From: JANXQG01 sp963709175 | GTDB lineage: Bacteria; Planctomycetota; Planctomycetia; Pirellulales; Thermoguttaceae | Reading direction: 5' to 3' | Assembly: GCA_963709175.1 (NCBI GenBank) | Contig: CAVPVK010000007.1 | Span: 1,488,001 to 1,552,000 of the forward strand | Length of the DNA stretch: 64,000 bases | Part shown: positions 48,458 to 57,419 of the stretch, one piece after another | Position numbering within the stretch: position 1 is the stretch's first letter | Layout: every line of letters starts with the position of its first letter | The notes under the pieces: model-generated | What the model saw: the letters and a program-made list of their open reading frames with translations, nothing else | Database searches by the model: none | What the model was told of the DNA's origin: nothing | Program-made: the position numbers and the translations under genes

Positions 48458-49468
48458 ATGTGGTATCTCGGAATCGATCTTCATCGTCTTACCGTCGTCA
48501 TCGCCGGCGTGAACGCCGCGGGCGAAGTCATGAAAGCAATCACCATCAAGTGCCAAGACACGGAAGCCATTCGCAACGCCGTCAAGGGGCTCGGCGCCTT
48601 CCGCGCCGTGATCGAAGCCAGCGGCACCTATCGTTGGCTCTACGATTTGCTTCGTCCCTACGGCACGGTCGTGCTGGCCCATCCGCTACGTCTACGGGCC
48701 ATGGTACAGCGCCGCAGCAAGACCGACAAGCTCGATGCGCAGTTGCTGGCCAATCTGCTGCGGATCAATCAGATTCCCTTGGCGTACATTCCGCCGGAGC
48801 CCTACCAGCAATTGCGCGACCTGACCCGATGTTTGGCGCGACTCCGGCAGGAACAGGCCGTAGCCAAGATCAAGCTGCGGGCGTTGCTGGCGCGGCAGAA
48901 TCGGCAGGCGCCCTACCGCGTGCCCTTCGGCGTGCGGGGCATCGCCTGGTTCCGCCAACAGGACTTCGGTCCCATCGAGAACCTGGTCCGCGACGAGCTG
49001 CTGGAACGCTTGCAGCACTACCGCAAGCAATTGGCGATCCTGGAAGGGCACGTGGTTGCCCTGCGAGAGGTGTTTCCGCAGGTCGAGGTCCTCATGGAGA
49101 TCCACGGCATCGGCCTCTACTCGGCACTGCTGATCGTGGGCGAACTGGGCGAGGTCGAACGCTTCCACACGGCCAAGCAGGTCGGCGCCTATGCCGGCCT
49201 GACAGCGCGCGTCAACCAGTCCGGCGGCCACTGTTACCAAGGCTCCATCACGCGGCAAGGCTCGCCTTGGCTGCGTTGGATCCTCGTGGAGGCGGCGATG
49301 AAGGTCGTCCAGGAGGATGTGGCCTTGAAGAACTTTTACACGCGGGTGCGGAAGCGCTCCAGCGCCAAGATTGCGCGGGTGGCGACGGCCCGCAAACTGG
49401 CGGAGATATGTTGGAAACGGCTGCGTCGCTGGCACAGGGAGCAGAACCCGCCGGCGGCGACAGCGTAA
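48458..49468 (+). CDS. IS110-family transposase (second element)
   Basis: A 336-residue recombinase, not closely related to the one at 44835-46037. DEDD residues: D in YLGIDLHRLTVVI, E in FRAVIEASGTYRWL, and KTDKLDAQLLANLL. The Tnp20 domain has LMEIHGIGLYSALLIVGELGEVERF, GAYAGLTARVNQSGG and the serine region QGSITRQGSPWLRWIL. SD AAGGAG is 8 nt before ATG 48458. Appears intact and of normal length, so it may be active. Confidence 0.93.
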   Translation: MWYLGIDLHRLTVVIAGVNAAGEVMKAITIKCQDTEAIRNAVKGLGAFRAVIEASGTYRWLYDLLRPYGTVVLAHPLRLRAMVQRRSKTDKLDAQLLANLLRINQIPLAYIPPEPYQQLRDLTRCLARLRQEQAVAKIKLRALLARQNRQAPYRVPFGVRGIAWFRQQDFGPIENLVRDELLERLQHYRKQLAILEGHVVALREVFPQVEVLMEIHGIGLYSALLIVGELGEVERFHTAKQVGAYAGLTARVNQSGGHCYQGSITRQGSPWLRWILVEAAMKVVQEDVALKNFYTRVRKRSSAKIARVATARKLAEICWKRLRRWHREQNPPAATA

Positions 49469-49597
49469 GGCGAACAAGATGAGTTGCGGTGCGCACGCAA
49501 ATCGGTGAGGAGCGACCCGAGCGAGGGTCATGGCAAGGCCTTGCGACCAAGTCGCAGACCAGTGCCGAAAGTCTGATTGGGTACTCTTGCCGGTGAA
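49469..49597 (+). ncRNA. Possible guide (bridge) RNA region of the IS110 element
   Basis: The 129 nt between the transposase stop and the 3' direct repeat hold several short stems: GACCC-GAGCGA-GGGTC, GCAAGGCCTTGC, and CAGAC-loop-GTCTG. IS1111-type elements encode their guide RNA at this end. No covariance or expression evidence is available here, so this is inference from position and potential folding. Confidence 0.35.
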
Positions 49598-50052
49598 TGC
49601 TACACTGTGCGGCGGTCTTGGGCCGAACGGCACGAATGGGTGACTACACTATGCGCAACGCGGACGAACAGCACACCGAACAGGCATCCTTGCCACGGGC
49701 ATTTCGGCCCATCCATGGGCCGACCAGGGCGCTCATTGCCGCCCCTGGACCCCGGCTAGCCTTTCTCGGTTCCAGTTATTTTGGCCCATCGCGAAATCGG
49801 GGCCTTGACAAGCGGGCGGTTATGGGTGCCTCCTCGGCGTTTCAAGCTGATGCGGAAATCTGCTGGCAGTCGTGCCACGGGACACCCCCCTAATGACGAA
49901 AGGTCGGAATGCGAATTTGGCCCTTCGATTGCCACAAGTATTGGCGTGGAAGTATAATGCGGCAAGTGTTGAGAAAGCCGGTGTCCGCTAGAGAACCCGT
50001 TCAGTCGGACACGTAGAACGGCCACAGATCCGTTGGCCAGAACCGTGGTACC
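49598..50052. other. Intergenic region
   Basis: About 455 bp with no supported gene or clear repeat. Confidence 0.3.
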
Positions 50053-50553
50053 ATGAACAACTTCTTCTTCGCGTGCTTCGATTGCAAGATGTACCTCGAC
50101 GCAGGTGGCCGATGGGCACACTACTGCCTGCTCAAGAAAGCGGTTGTTTCCGAGGGAGGGCGAGTTGACGCTGAGAAAGTTCTTGCCAGCGACGAATACT
50201 GGAATCCCCCGTCCGGCGATGATGCCGGATGGCTGCGTGAACAAGTCATTCCGACAGCCCGGCAGTTTCTGATGGAACACCAGGAGCACCACATTGTTTT
50301 CGGCGACTCGGATACCATCACACCTCCCCCGCTGTTTGACCTGGACTGGCTGGACGTAGGCTACTTGAATGAATACTCTCCCAGGTACTTCGTGGAAGTT
50401 CTCCGCTTTACCAACTGGGAGCAAGCGACAGATTTTGTCGCTACGTCGTCGCGCAAGCCGTGGTGGTGGGACGAACACTGCGAGGGCACGCGCGAGACTG
50501 CGGAGCGGATTTTTCACGAGTTGGTAGAACATAGGCAAGGGCGGCCAACATAG
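50053..50553 (+). CDS. Unknown small acidic protein
   Basis: A 166-residue protein with no signal peptide. The N terminus has a CxxC pair (FFFACFDCKMYLDAGGRW), perhaps half of a zinc ribbon, then VAYHY-free helical and acidic text such as FLMEHQEHHIVFGDSD, PPLFDLDWLDVGYLNEYSPRY and SRKPWWWDEHCEGTRETAERIF. The aromatic, acidic composition resembles small bacterial immunity or accessory proteins, but no family is recognised. A hairpin (AGGCTTTC / GAAAGCCT) follows the stop. Surrounded by IS remnants and gene fragments. Confidence 0.55.
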   Translation: MNNFFFACFDCKMYLDAGGRWAHYCLLKKAVVSEGGRVDAEKVLASDEYWNPPSGDDAGWLREQVIPTARQFLMEHQEHHIVFGDSDTITPPPLFDLDWLDVGYLNEYSPRYFVEVLRFTNWEQATDFVATSSRKPWWWDEHCEGTRETAERIFHELVEHRQGRPT

Positions 50554-50857
50554 GCTTTCGTGCGCCGCCGCCTCGCGCGTTAGAAAGCCTTCCCGTTCGC
50601 AGGACTGGTTTCGGCCACTGGAGGAGTGCTATGGGCAGTGACACGCATAGCTTACCCCTTCCAGCGAAAAGCGAGACGAACCACAAGCCAACCGAAGCTG
50701 CCAACAAGGCACGGTCGCAGGGCGAGTCGCCGCTCAGCACTGCGGGCCGTGGGAATATGATAAACTGATTGGTGATTCAACCCGTATGACGATGGCACGG
50801 GCGGCGACGACCGTGCCAGCCGTTGGCCCAAGTAATTATGATCTCCTTCACCGTTGA

Positions 50858-51067
50858 CAATACCCGACGCCCCTTGCAGATGTATGGGTACACTTGAAGG
50901 GCGAACCCCGCGGCGCAACGAAGCCTTATGTGCTCCTAATTCCGAACGAGTACCTTGTCGAAGTATTCGACCCGCATGGTCATGCTCGCAAGCCCGCCGC
51001 ACAATCCTGGCGCGATTTCATCGTGGGGGACATTCCCGGCTGCATGGCTCATATCAGAATTCCGTGA
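50858..51067 (+). pseudogene. C-terminal gene remnant without start codon
   Basis: A 69-codon open frame with convincing protein character but no ATG until its end: ADVWVHLKGEPRGATKPYVL, LIPNEYLVEVFDPHGHARKP, SWRDFIVGDIPGCMAHIRIP. It overlaps, in another frame, the region upstream of the next leucine-rich-repeat gene. Probably the tail of a deleted gene; family unknown. Confidence 0.45.
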
Positions 51068-51080
51068 TGCTCGCAGGTCA

Positions 51081-52382
51081 GTGCGTGTGGGACTGGGGCT
51101 CGCAGTCATTGCGGTGGCGGCGGGGCTCCTTATTACGGCTGAGGAGATCGAGTACGCTAGCAGATCCGCAAACGCGCGATGCCAGGCGGCAGAGCCGAAT
51201 GCCGACCAGGCGAAGGCGATTGCCGAAATCAATAGGCTTGGCGGTAAAGTCACCGTCGACGAGAAGCGTCCCAACAAGCCAGTTATTGGCGTCGACTTGG
51301 GATATACTAAGGCGAGCGATGCGGCACTTGTGCACCTCGAAGGAATGAGCGATCTCCAGTCGCTAAATCTTCGGGCAACCCAAGTAACCGACGTCGGGTT
51401 GGCCCACCTCAAGGGATTAGCAAAACTGCGATTGCTGAACCTGAGCGACACCAAAGTGACGAATGCCGGGTTGCGACACCTTGAAGGATTAACCGATCTC
51501 CAATCCGTGGAATTGATGTATACCGAGGTTTCCGACCCGGCGATGGAACACTTCAAGCGGATGACCAACCTTGAAGAGCTGATGCTGGCCTGCACGCGGG
51601 TAACCGATGCTGGACTGACCTACCTCCAAGGGTTGAGGCAACTCCGAGCCTTGAGCCTTTATCGCACTAAGGTAACCGATGCCGGCTTAGGAAACCTCAA
51701 AGGGCTCGCCGAACTTCGAATGCTGGACCTATCGTTCAATAAGATATCCGATGCAGGGCTGGTGAATCTCAGAGGCATGAGGAATCTCCGCCGGCTCTAC
51801 CTCGTGGACACCGCGGTAACCAATTCAGGTTTGGGGCACCTCCAAGGGCTGACCGAACTCATGGACCTGGACCTGGGTGGAAGCCAATTCGACGACGTCA
51901 CACTGGCTCGCCTTAGAGGGCTGTCCAAACTCCAGTCGCTTGGCCTCCCGTTTACCAGCGTGACCGACAAAGGGCTTGAACACCTCCAAGCGTGGCCCGA
52001 ACTCCAATCGCTTGATCTGGTCGACACCCAGATCGGCGATGCGGGACTGCGGCACCTCGAAGCGATGCGGAAACTCCAACGGCTGAGACTCGATGGCACC
52101 AGAGTGACCGATGCCGGCTTGAAGTCCCTCGGAGGTTTGACAAATCTGGCATCATTGCAGCTCTCCTACACCAAAGTCGGCGACGCTGGAATGGCACATG
52201 TCCAACGATTGACGAAACTCCAATCGTTGGAACTTCAGAACACGCAGGTAACCGATGCCGGCTTGAAGCACTTCAAGGGTTTGGCCAGGCTCCGTAATCT
52301 AGAGCTGACCAATACGTCGGTGACCGAAGATGAGCTGAAGAAACTCCAGCAGGCATTGCCGAACTGCAAGATCACCCACTAA
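51081..52382 (+). CDS. Leucine-rich-repeat protein with N-terminal anchor
   Basis: About 433 residues. A hydrophobic segment (VGLGLAVIAVAAGLLITAEE) forms a signal anchor. Residues about 50-90 are a helical cap including NRLGGKVTVDEK, a common start in planctomycete LRR proteins. Then come about 14 repeats of roughly 24 residues of the LTDAGLxHLKGLxxLxxLxL type (for example VTDVGLAHLKGLAKLRLLNL, VTNAGLRHLEGL, ISDAGLVNLRGM). It ends ELKKLQQALPNCKITH, a tail shared with the neighbouring LRR proteins. Such solenoids mediate protein-protein contacts. The start is uncertain: GTG 51081 is proposed, TTG 50955 is in frame. The stop is 1 nt before the next gene, so the two are cotranslated. Confidence 0.75.
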   Translation: MRVGLGLAVIAVAAGLLITAEEIEYASRSANARCQAAEPNADQAKAIAEINRLGGKVTVDEKRPNKPVIGVDLGYTKASDAALVHLEGMSDLQSLNLRATQVTDVGLAHLKGLAKLRLLNLSDTKVTNAGLRHLEGLTDLQSVELMYTEVSDPAMEHFKRMTNLEELMLACTRVTDAGLTYLQGLRQLRALSLYRTKVTDAGLGNLKGLAELRMLDLSFNKISDAGLVNLRGMRNLRRLYLVDTAVTNSGLGHLQGLTELMDLDLGGSQFDDVTLARLRGLSKLQSLGLPFTSVTDKGLEHLQAWPELQSLDLVDTQIGDAGLRHLEAMRKLQRLRLDGTRVTDAGLKSLGGLTNLASLQLSYTKVGDAGMAHVQRLTKLQSLELQNTQVTDAGLKHFKGLARLRNLELTNTSVTEDELKKLQQALPNCKITH

Positions 52383-52383
52383 C

Positions 52384-53289
52384 ATGACCGATGCTGCGCC
52401 AAAACCCCGCTGGTATCGCCTCACGCCAGATCGCATCGTGATCGGCGTCCTGGTCGTGGAATGCCTCCTCTGGCTTTCCGATCGCTTCGCCTGGCTATCC
52501 TGGTACAAGGGCTACGCGGTGTTGGCCGGCGTGGGGCTCGTGGCCGTGGCGATTCTCCTGCTGCTAGTCTGGTTCGTCGTTGCCCTGTTCTTCCGCCGGC
52601 GTTGTCAGTACGGCATTCGGTCGCTGTTGTTGCTGACCGTAGTGGTCGCCATGCCCTGCAGTTGGCTGGCGGCCGAAATGGAGGCCGCCCGGAGGCAGGC
52701 CGAAGCGGTGACCTGGATCCAAAGTTCCGGCGGAAGCGTAATCCATGAGGGGCTCAGCTATCCTGACGGTACCCAGCGGCCAGGCGAGGAGTTGCCGGCG
52801 ACAACATGGCTGCGGGAACAATTGGGGATCAACTTCTTCAGCCCGGTGATTACGGTGCGCCTCTTCGACAGTGAGATTTCCGACAACGACCTTGCGCGTC
52901 TCGCGCCGCTGACGCGACTCGAGGAGTTGTTTCTCGAGGGGACCCCAATCACGGACGCCGGGCTGGTGCACCTTAAAGGATTCCAACACCTGGATACACT
53001 GTCGCTATACAAGACCGAGGTCAGCGACCGCGGGCTGAAGCAACTCGGTGGTCTCGACCAGCTTCGCTGGCTCGGCCTTTCATCCACTCGGGTCACAGCC
53101 CCAGGACTGCAAGGTCTTCTTCCACACCTGCCTCGACTACGGTGGCTCTACCTCGACGGCAATCAAATCACAGTCACGGAACTGACCGCGCTGCAGGGAA
53201 AACTGCCGAACTGCTATATGGGGTTGAGGGAGAATGAGGCACCGAAATCAAACTCCGATGTCCTCCAGGACTTGTTGCCAGCGCGATAA
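52384..53289 (+). CDS. Three-TM leucine-rich-repeat protein, paralogue 1
   Basis: A 301-residue membrane protein. Cytoplasmic N terminus (RWYRLTPDR), TM1 (IVIGVLVVECLLWLSDRF), TM2 (VGLVAVAILLLLVWFVVALFF), a basic RRR stop, TM3 (LLLLTVVVAMPCSWLAAEM), then four or five LRRs (ISDNDLARLAPLTRLEELFL, ITDAGLVHLKGFQHLDTLSL, VSDRGLKQLGGLDQL). The LRR domain is predicted outside the cytoplasm. It is one of three homologues in 7 kb (others at 54020-54826 and 58363-59328). Follows a larger LRR gene by 1 nt. No catalytic motif; ligand unknown. Confidence 0.8.
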   Translation: MTDAAPKPRWYRLTPDRIVIGVLVVECLLWLSDRFAWLSWYKGYAVLAGVGLVAVAILLLLVWFVVALFFRRRCQYGIRSLLLLTVVVAMPCSWLAAEMEAARRQAEAVTWIQSSGGSVIHEGLSYPDGTQRPGEELPATTWLREQLGINFFSPVITVRLFDSEISDNDLARLAPLTRLEELFLEGTPITDAGLVHLKGFQHLDTLSLYKTEVSDRGLKQLGGLDQLRWLGLSSTRVTAPGLQGLLPHLPRLRWLYLDGNQITVTELTALQGKLPNCYMGLRENEAPKSNSDVLQDLLPAR

Positions 53290-53703
53290 TGAGATCGCAA
53301 CCGTTGACGGCTAAGCCGATCCCGTTGGCCGACTCACCCCGGCGGTGGCACTCGCGGCGTTGGCAAAATCCGCACCGTGAGGGCAAGGCCAACACCGCCC
53401 GCCCGCTCGGCCGCTTCGCGGACGCCGTGGCCGTGGTCCAGGCTTGCACGCCCGGGTAGCCTGGGCGGGCGGTAAGCAGCGGCAGTAGGCTGGCCAGGGT
53501 GGCTGGGCTAGGGTGCCGGTGGCCGGTTGCATGCCCAACGCACCACTATGCCCGATGGTAGCTCTCGGCCAACCTGGTGCGGTCAGGCAGGTAGTCCCCC
53601 GTGCCCAGGTGGGCGTGGTAGGAGGTGGGGATGGTCTAAGGCACAATGCCCAGCGGCTGGTGGTGACGGTTGGTTGTCAGCGGGGGATTCCAGGGTCGGG
53701 CTG
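53290..53703. other. Intergenic region
   Basis: 414 bp with no supported gene; GC-rich and low in structure. Confidence 0.3.
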
Positions 53704-53871
53704 ATGGCTGAGACGCCAATGTTGCGGTTACTGGGATTTCCACCGGGCGTTTACATCTCCCTTCTCTTGGCTATTGCCTGCCTGATCCTGACCGCGCTCC
53801 AGACTTCGTTCCACTTTCTCGGTCTACTGTGGAACCAATCTGCAATGTACAGAAGAGGACCGCCAACCTAG
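53704..53871 (+). CDS. Possible 55-residue membrane peptide
   Basis: A short frame with one strongly hydrophobic helix (YISLLLAIACLILTALQT) after MAETPMLRLLGFPPG. The start has no clear ribosome site, and no family is recognised. It may be chance, but composition and length resemble small bacterial membrane proteins. Confidence 0.25.
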   Translation: MAETPMLRLLGFPPGVYISLLLAIACLILTALQTSFHFLGLLWNQSAMYRRGPPT

Positions 53872-54019
53872 AGCATTTCGGCACTTGCAAACAACCGACG
53901 CCCGCTTGTGCAGCCCGGAGCCCAGCCCTCCCTCTCGCCGCCTTCGTCCCCCGGCAGCCGCTGGTGCCGTGACGGGTTGCGGGGAAGCCTGGGGATGAGG
54001 ACGCAATTTGCCGCTCATG

Positions 54020-54826
54020 TCAGCGGTAGATTTGGCAATTTGGAAGTGCCTGCTGGAGTTTCTTTACGCCCGCATCGGTGACCTTAGCGTCGATTAGGTG
54101 CAAGTATCGGAGTTGGCTCCGACCGTTCAGGTTTTCGAGTCCAACATCGGTGACTTGAGTTTTGTCAAGCGTCAAAGAACGCAGTTGCTCCAACCTGGCG
54201 ACATGTTGCAGCCCAGCATCGGTAAACTGTGGTCCCTTGAGCCAAAGTCCTTGGAGTTGGTTCAGCCCCCTCAAATTCTCTAGCCCCGCGTCTGTAACCT
54301 CGGTGCCGATGAGGCTCAGGTCCTGGAGTTGGGCCAATCGTTGGAGGCACTGCAAGTCATCGTCCTTGACGTGGGTGTTGTAAAAGGTCACCGAAATCAC
54401 CGACCGAAGAAAGTCATGTCCAAGCAAGCTGCGTACCGACGCTGGTCCTTGCGGGTCAGACCACACCACATGCCCGCCCAATTTCTCAATTCCGACTACT
54501 ACTTCGTTCTGTTTCCTCGCCGCCTTCATCTCCACCGCCAGCCAGCTAGACGGCACGGCCACGGCGACCGTGAGCACCAGCAACGAGCTAATCGAGAACT
54601 GAAACCGCCACCGAAATACCAAGCTGGCGATGAACCAAAGCAGCATGACCAGCAACGCCACGCCGACCACCGCCACACAGATCAGCACGGTCCAGCCCTT
54701 CTTCTCATTGAACGAGAACCACTCATACCGCTCCGACAGCCACAGCAGCCCCTCCACGACCAGCAAGGCCAGCACCAGCCAGGCGGGCGTGGGACGGAAG
54801 CGGCGGGTGGAGGTGGGGTCGGTCAT
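54020..54826 (-). CDS. Three-TM leucine-rich-repeat protein, paralogue 2
   Basis: A 268-residue member of the same family as 52384-53289: TM1 (LVLALLVVEGLLWLSERY), TM2 (LICVAVVGVALLVMLLWFIASLVF), RWRFQFS, TM3 (LLVLTVAVAVPSSWLAVEM), then LRRs VKDDDLQCLQRLAQLQDLSL, VTDAGLENLRGLNQLQGLWL and others, ending VKKLQQALPNCQIY. ATG 54826 aligns with the paralogues; upstream residues to 55018 do not. Opposite orientation to its relatives, so it was moved or duplicated by inversion. Confidence 0.78.
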   Translation of the reverse strand: MTDPTSTRRFRPTPAWLVLALLVVEGLLWLSERYEWFSFNEKKGWTVLICVAVVGVALLVMLLWFIASLVFRWRFQFSISSLLVLTVAVAVPSSWLAVEMKAARKQNEVVVGIEKLGGHVVWSDPQGPASVRSLLGHDFLRSVISVTFYNTHVKDDDLQCLQRLAQLQDLSLIGTEVTDAGLENLRGLNQLQGLWLKGPQFTDAGLQHVARLEQLRSLTLDKTQVTDVGLENLNGRSQLRYLHLIDAKVTDAGVKKLQQALPNCQIYR

Positions 54827-54911
54827 GTCACCGGCAGGCAGCCCGATGGTCGTCTCAAGCGAAGGAATTATAGCAAATTGTGCTTGGACGGAGATTCTGC
54901 AGCCCGTATTC

Positions 54912-55481
54912 TCACGGTTGCTTTCCCGTGGGATTAGGCATGGGCAGTCTCTTCCTACTGCGTTCTCGCAGCAACTTGACTTTGATATCGAGGAACACCG
55001 CCTTAGCCCGACAGGCATCTGCGATGGTTACCGTGCCCGAATCTACTCTCGCTTTTACAATTCTGAAGACATCGTTCGCCATGACCAGTTGCTTCTCCAA
55101 CAGGGCGACCCTCTTCGCGGGATCATCCGTTGAGTCCAACATGGCACTGGATAATTCGTTTTGCGCGGAGCCGAGTTGATTGTAATCAACCGTACCCTCT
55201 CTGTATTGCAAAAGCAAGCTTTCCACAAGTTGACGCAGCACCTTGATTCGCTCATCCTGTGCGGCTTTGAGCAGGGTGGCGTCGTTGTCACTTGCTTTAG
55301 GCAGCAGGTCGGCGAGGGTAGTGGGAGGCTCAGGCCGCGTTGGCAACAGTTCCTGCGGCGGCGGCAGGGGCTGCGGCTGCGGCGGTGCAGGAGCTTGGTT
55401 AGCATTGGGTTCCTCCGCAAAGCATAGAACAGGGGAAAGCGACAAGCCCAACGTTAACAGCGTGATTGCGATACGACTCAT
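54912..55481 (-). CDS. Exported coiled-coil protein, TolC-hairpin-like
   Basis: A 189-residue exported protein. Signal peptide (IAITLLTLGLSLSPVLCFA), a Pro/Gln-rich linker (QAPAPPQPQPLPPPQ), then two antiparallel helical stretches: LLKAAQDERIKVLRQLVESL plus YREGTVDYNQLGSAQNELSSA, and KQLVMANDVFRIVKARVDSGTV plus DACRAKAVFLDIKVKLLRERS. The A-x-L-G/T-VxxADx-xA pattern resembles half of a TolC-type coiled-coil hairpin; stand-alone versions are common in planctomycetes. AAAGG precedes the ATG. No partner adaptor is nearby. Confidence 0.65.
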   Translation of the reverse strand: MSRIAITLLTLGLSLSPVLCFAEEPNANQAPAPPQPQPLPPPQELLPTRPEPPTTLADLLPKASDNDATLLKAAQDERIKVLRQLVESLLLQYREGTVDYNQLGSAQNELSSAMLDSTDDPAKRVALLEKQLVMANDVFRIVKARVDSGTVTIADACRAKAVFLDIKVKLLRERSRKRLPMPNPTGKQP

Positions 55482-55779
55482 GGAATTGCCTTTCAGTAGA
55501 ACGTGGAATCCCAGTAGAAGCCGCCCTGCATTAGGGCAATCGCCCCGAGCGTCGGACCCACGGCCTACAACCATCTTCGCCGCCGGCCTGGGCGCCGTCA
55601 ATTGGCTATGCCGCTACGGAGGCATCCAATGGTGGCGGCTGGTTGCTCGTGCCTGGGGGCGGAAGTGGAGTGCGGCTTGGCAGAACCATTTCTCGCCGCC
55701 AAGCGTCTATTCCAGGGCCTAGTGGCGAACTCGCCGGGCCTGAAGTACGATAGGTCATAACACTAGTGAGGGAGTTATC

Positions 55780-57285
55780 ATGCTTAGTCGTATGTTCTGG
55801 CCTTCTCTGGGGCTGTTTCTGGCCTTTTTGGCACCTGCCCAAGCCGCCGTCGATCTGGTCACACTCCCTACCCGTGAAGGCACGCAGCTTACGATTTACA
55901 ATTCTGAAGACATTACCATGGTCCGCGAGCACCGCTTGCTGACCGTGAAGAAAGGCGTAAACCGCATCCAGTTCTCTTGGGCCAATACGCTCATCGACCC
56001 GACTTCCATCGAGTTCCGCATCCTCGATCAGCAGGACAAGGTCGATCTCGTCGATACCACCTTTCCGGCGGGTCGCAATGAGGCGTTGCAATGGAACATC
56101 AAGAGCCAGATCGCCGGCAAGATCCCGGTGGAGATCAGGTATTTTACCAGCGGCATCACGTGGGCCGCCGACTACGTGGGCGTTGCGAACGAAGACGAAA
56201 CCAAGCTCAACGTGACGGGCTACGTGCGGGTGACGAACGGGTCGGGCGAGGTTTACGACAATGCCCAAACGCGGCTGGTGGTGGGCAAGATCAACCTCGT
56301 GGAGAAGATTGCTGACCTGGCGAGAAGGCCGCCACCAGGGCGATCTGGGTCTGTCCAACACCCAGTCCAAATGGAATCGATCAATGGCCTCGACGTGCTC
56401 GTACTAAGGGCATCCGATCGAGATGTTGACGAATTGCGGAGAAAAGTCGAGGATATGGAAACCGGAAAGAAGGTCATCAAGCAGGGCCTCTCCGAATACT
56501 TCCTCTTCACCATCGAAGGCCGCGAGGATATCAAGGACAAAGAGCCCAAACGCCTGGTGGCCCTGAAGGCCGTCGACGTGCCGCTGGAATCGATCTACAA
56601 GCTTTCCGACCGCACTGGCGACCAGGGCTTCACCAAGTTCTATCGCTTCAAGAACGTCAAGCTGTTGGACGACCACGGCAAGGAAAAGAAGCTACCCGCG
56701 ATGGAAAACCTCGGGCTGTCGCCCCTGCCCAACGGTACCGTTCGGCTCTTCTCGCAGTACGCCAATCACGATCTGGCCTACGTCGGCGGCACCGAAACCA
56801 AGTACGTGCCCATCGGCGACCGCGTGGAAGTCAACGTCGGCCCCGACAAGGACATTACCATTCAACGTCGCGTGAAAGACCAGAAGATCGCCAACGTCGT
56901 TGCCCGACAGTACAAGCGACGGCTGGACGATAAGTTCGTCCTGTACTACGACCTAGTCGATTACGACGAGACGTTCTTCTTCGAGGAAGAGCTGGTGTCG
57001 GGCAAGCCCCTGCCCGCCAAGATCGAGGTTGAAAGGCAGTTCCACGCGAATGTAGTGCTGTGGGGCTCGGAAGTGGAACCGCCCAAGGGCTGGACGAGCA
57101 ACGAAGCCGGAGCGTATGTCGATCTGCATACTGCTGGGCACGTGGAACGGGTCGACCAGCAGCACGTCAAGTATTTTCTGGACCTAAAGCCGGGAAAGAA
57201 GCAGACGGTGACGTACAGCGTGACGTACAAGCGGAGGAAGGTCGGGCCTGAAATCAATACCGAAAAGAAGCGGGAGCCGCTATAG
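55780..57285 (+). CDS. DUF4139 domain exported protein
   Basis: A 501-residue exported protein. Signal peptide (SLGLFLAFLAPAQAAV), then a DUF4139-type body: LTIYNSEDITMVREHRLLTVKKGVNRIQFSWANTLIDPTSIEF, WNIKSQIAGKIPVEIRYFTSGITWAADYVGV, VTGYVRVTNGSGEVYDNAQTRLVVG and a C-terminal LYYDLVDYDETFFFEEELVSGK. The family is beta-rich and possibly surface- or periplasm-associated; function is not established. It stands alone between two unrelated genes. Confidence 0.8.
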   Translation: MLSRMFWPSLGLFLAFLAPAQAAVDLVTLPTREGTQLTIYNSEDITMVREHRLLTVKKGVNRIQFSWANTLIDPTSIEFRILDQQDKVDLVDTTFPAGRNEALQWNIKSQIAGKIPVEIRYFTSGITWAADYVGVANEDETKLNVTGYVRVTNGSGEVYDNAQTRLVVGKINLVEKIADLARRPPPGRSGSVQHPVQMESINGLDVLVLRASDRDVDELRRKVEDMETGKKVIKQGLSEYFLFTIEGREDIKDKEPKRLVALKAVDVPLESIYKLSDRTGDQGFTKFYRFKNVKLLDDHGKEKKLPAMENLGLSPLPNGTVRLFSQYANHDLAYVGGTETKYVPIGDRVEVNVGPDKDITIQRRVKDQKIANVVARQYKRRLDDKFVLYYDLVDYDETFFFEEELVSGKPLPAKIEVERQFHANVVLWGSEVEPPKGWTSNEAGAYVDLHTAGHVERVDQQHVKYFLDLKPGKKQTVTYSVTYKRRKVGPEINTEKKREPL

Positions 57286-57419
57286 CGTCGGAAAGTCCGG
57301 CAGAATGACGCCGTTGTACATTTTGTAAATGAGATGAATATTGTGGCTTTCTGCCGATGCAATGGTCGTGTGTATGGTCATTCTCGTGCATTGAACCAGT
57401 TTGTGGAGGCAACTCTCGG

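Larger units (their letters stand above)
48389..49597 (+). mobile_element. IS110-family insertion sequence (second, IS1111-like layout)
   Basis: The transposase (48458-49468) is bracketed by a 12-bp direct repeat, CTTGCCGGTGAA, at 48389-48400 and 49586-49597, about 1.2 kb apart, the normal size for such elements. IS110-type elements lack ordinary terminal inverted repeats and recombine at short shared cores, so the repeat may mark the junctions. Most non-coding DNA is on the 3' side. Confidence 0.6.
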
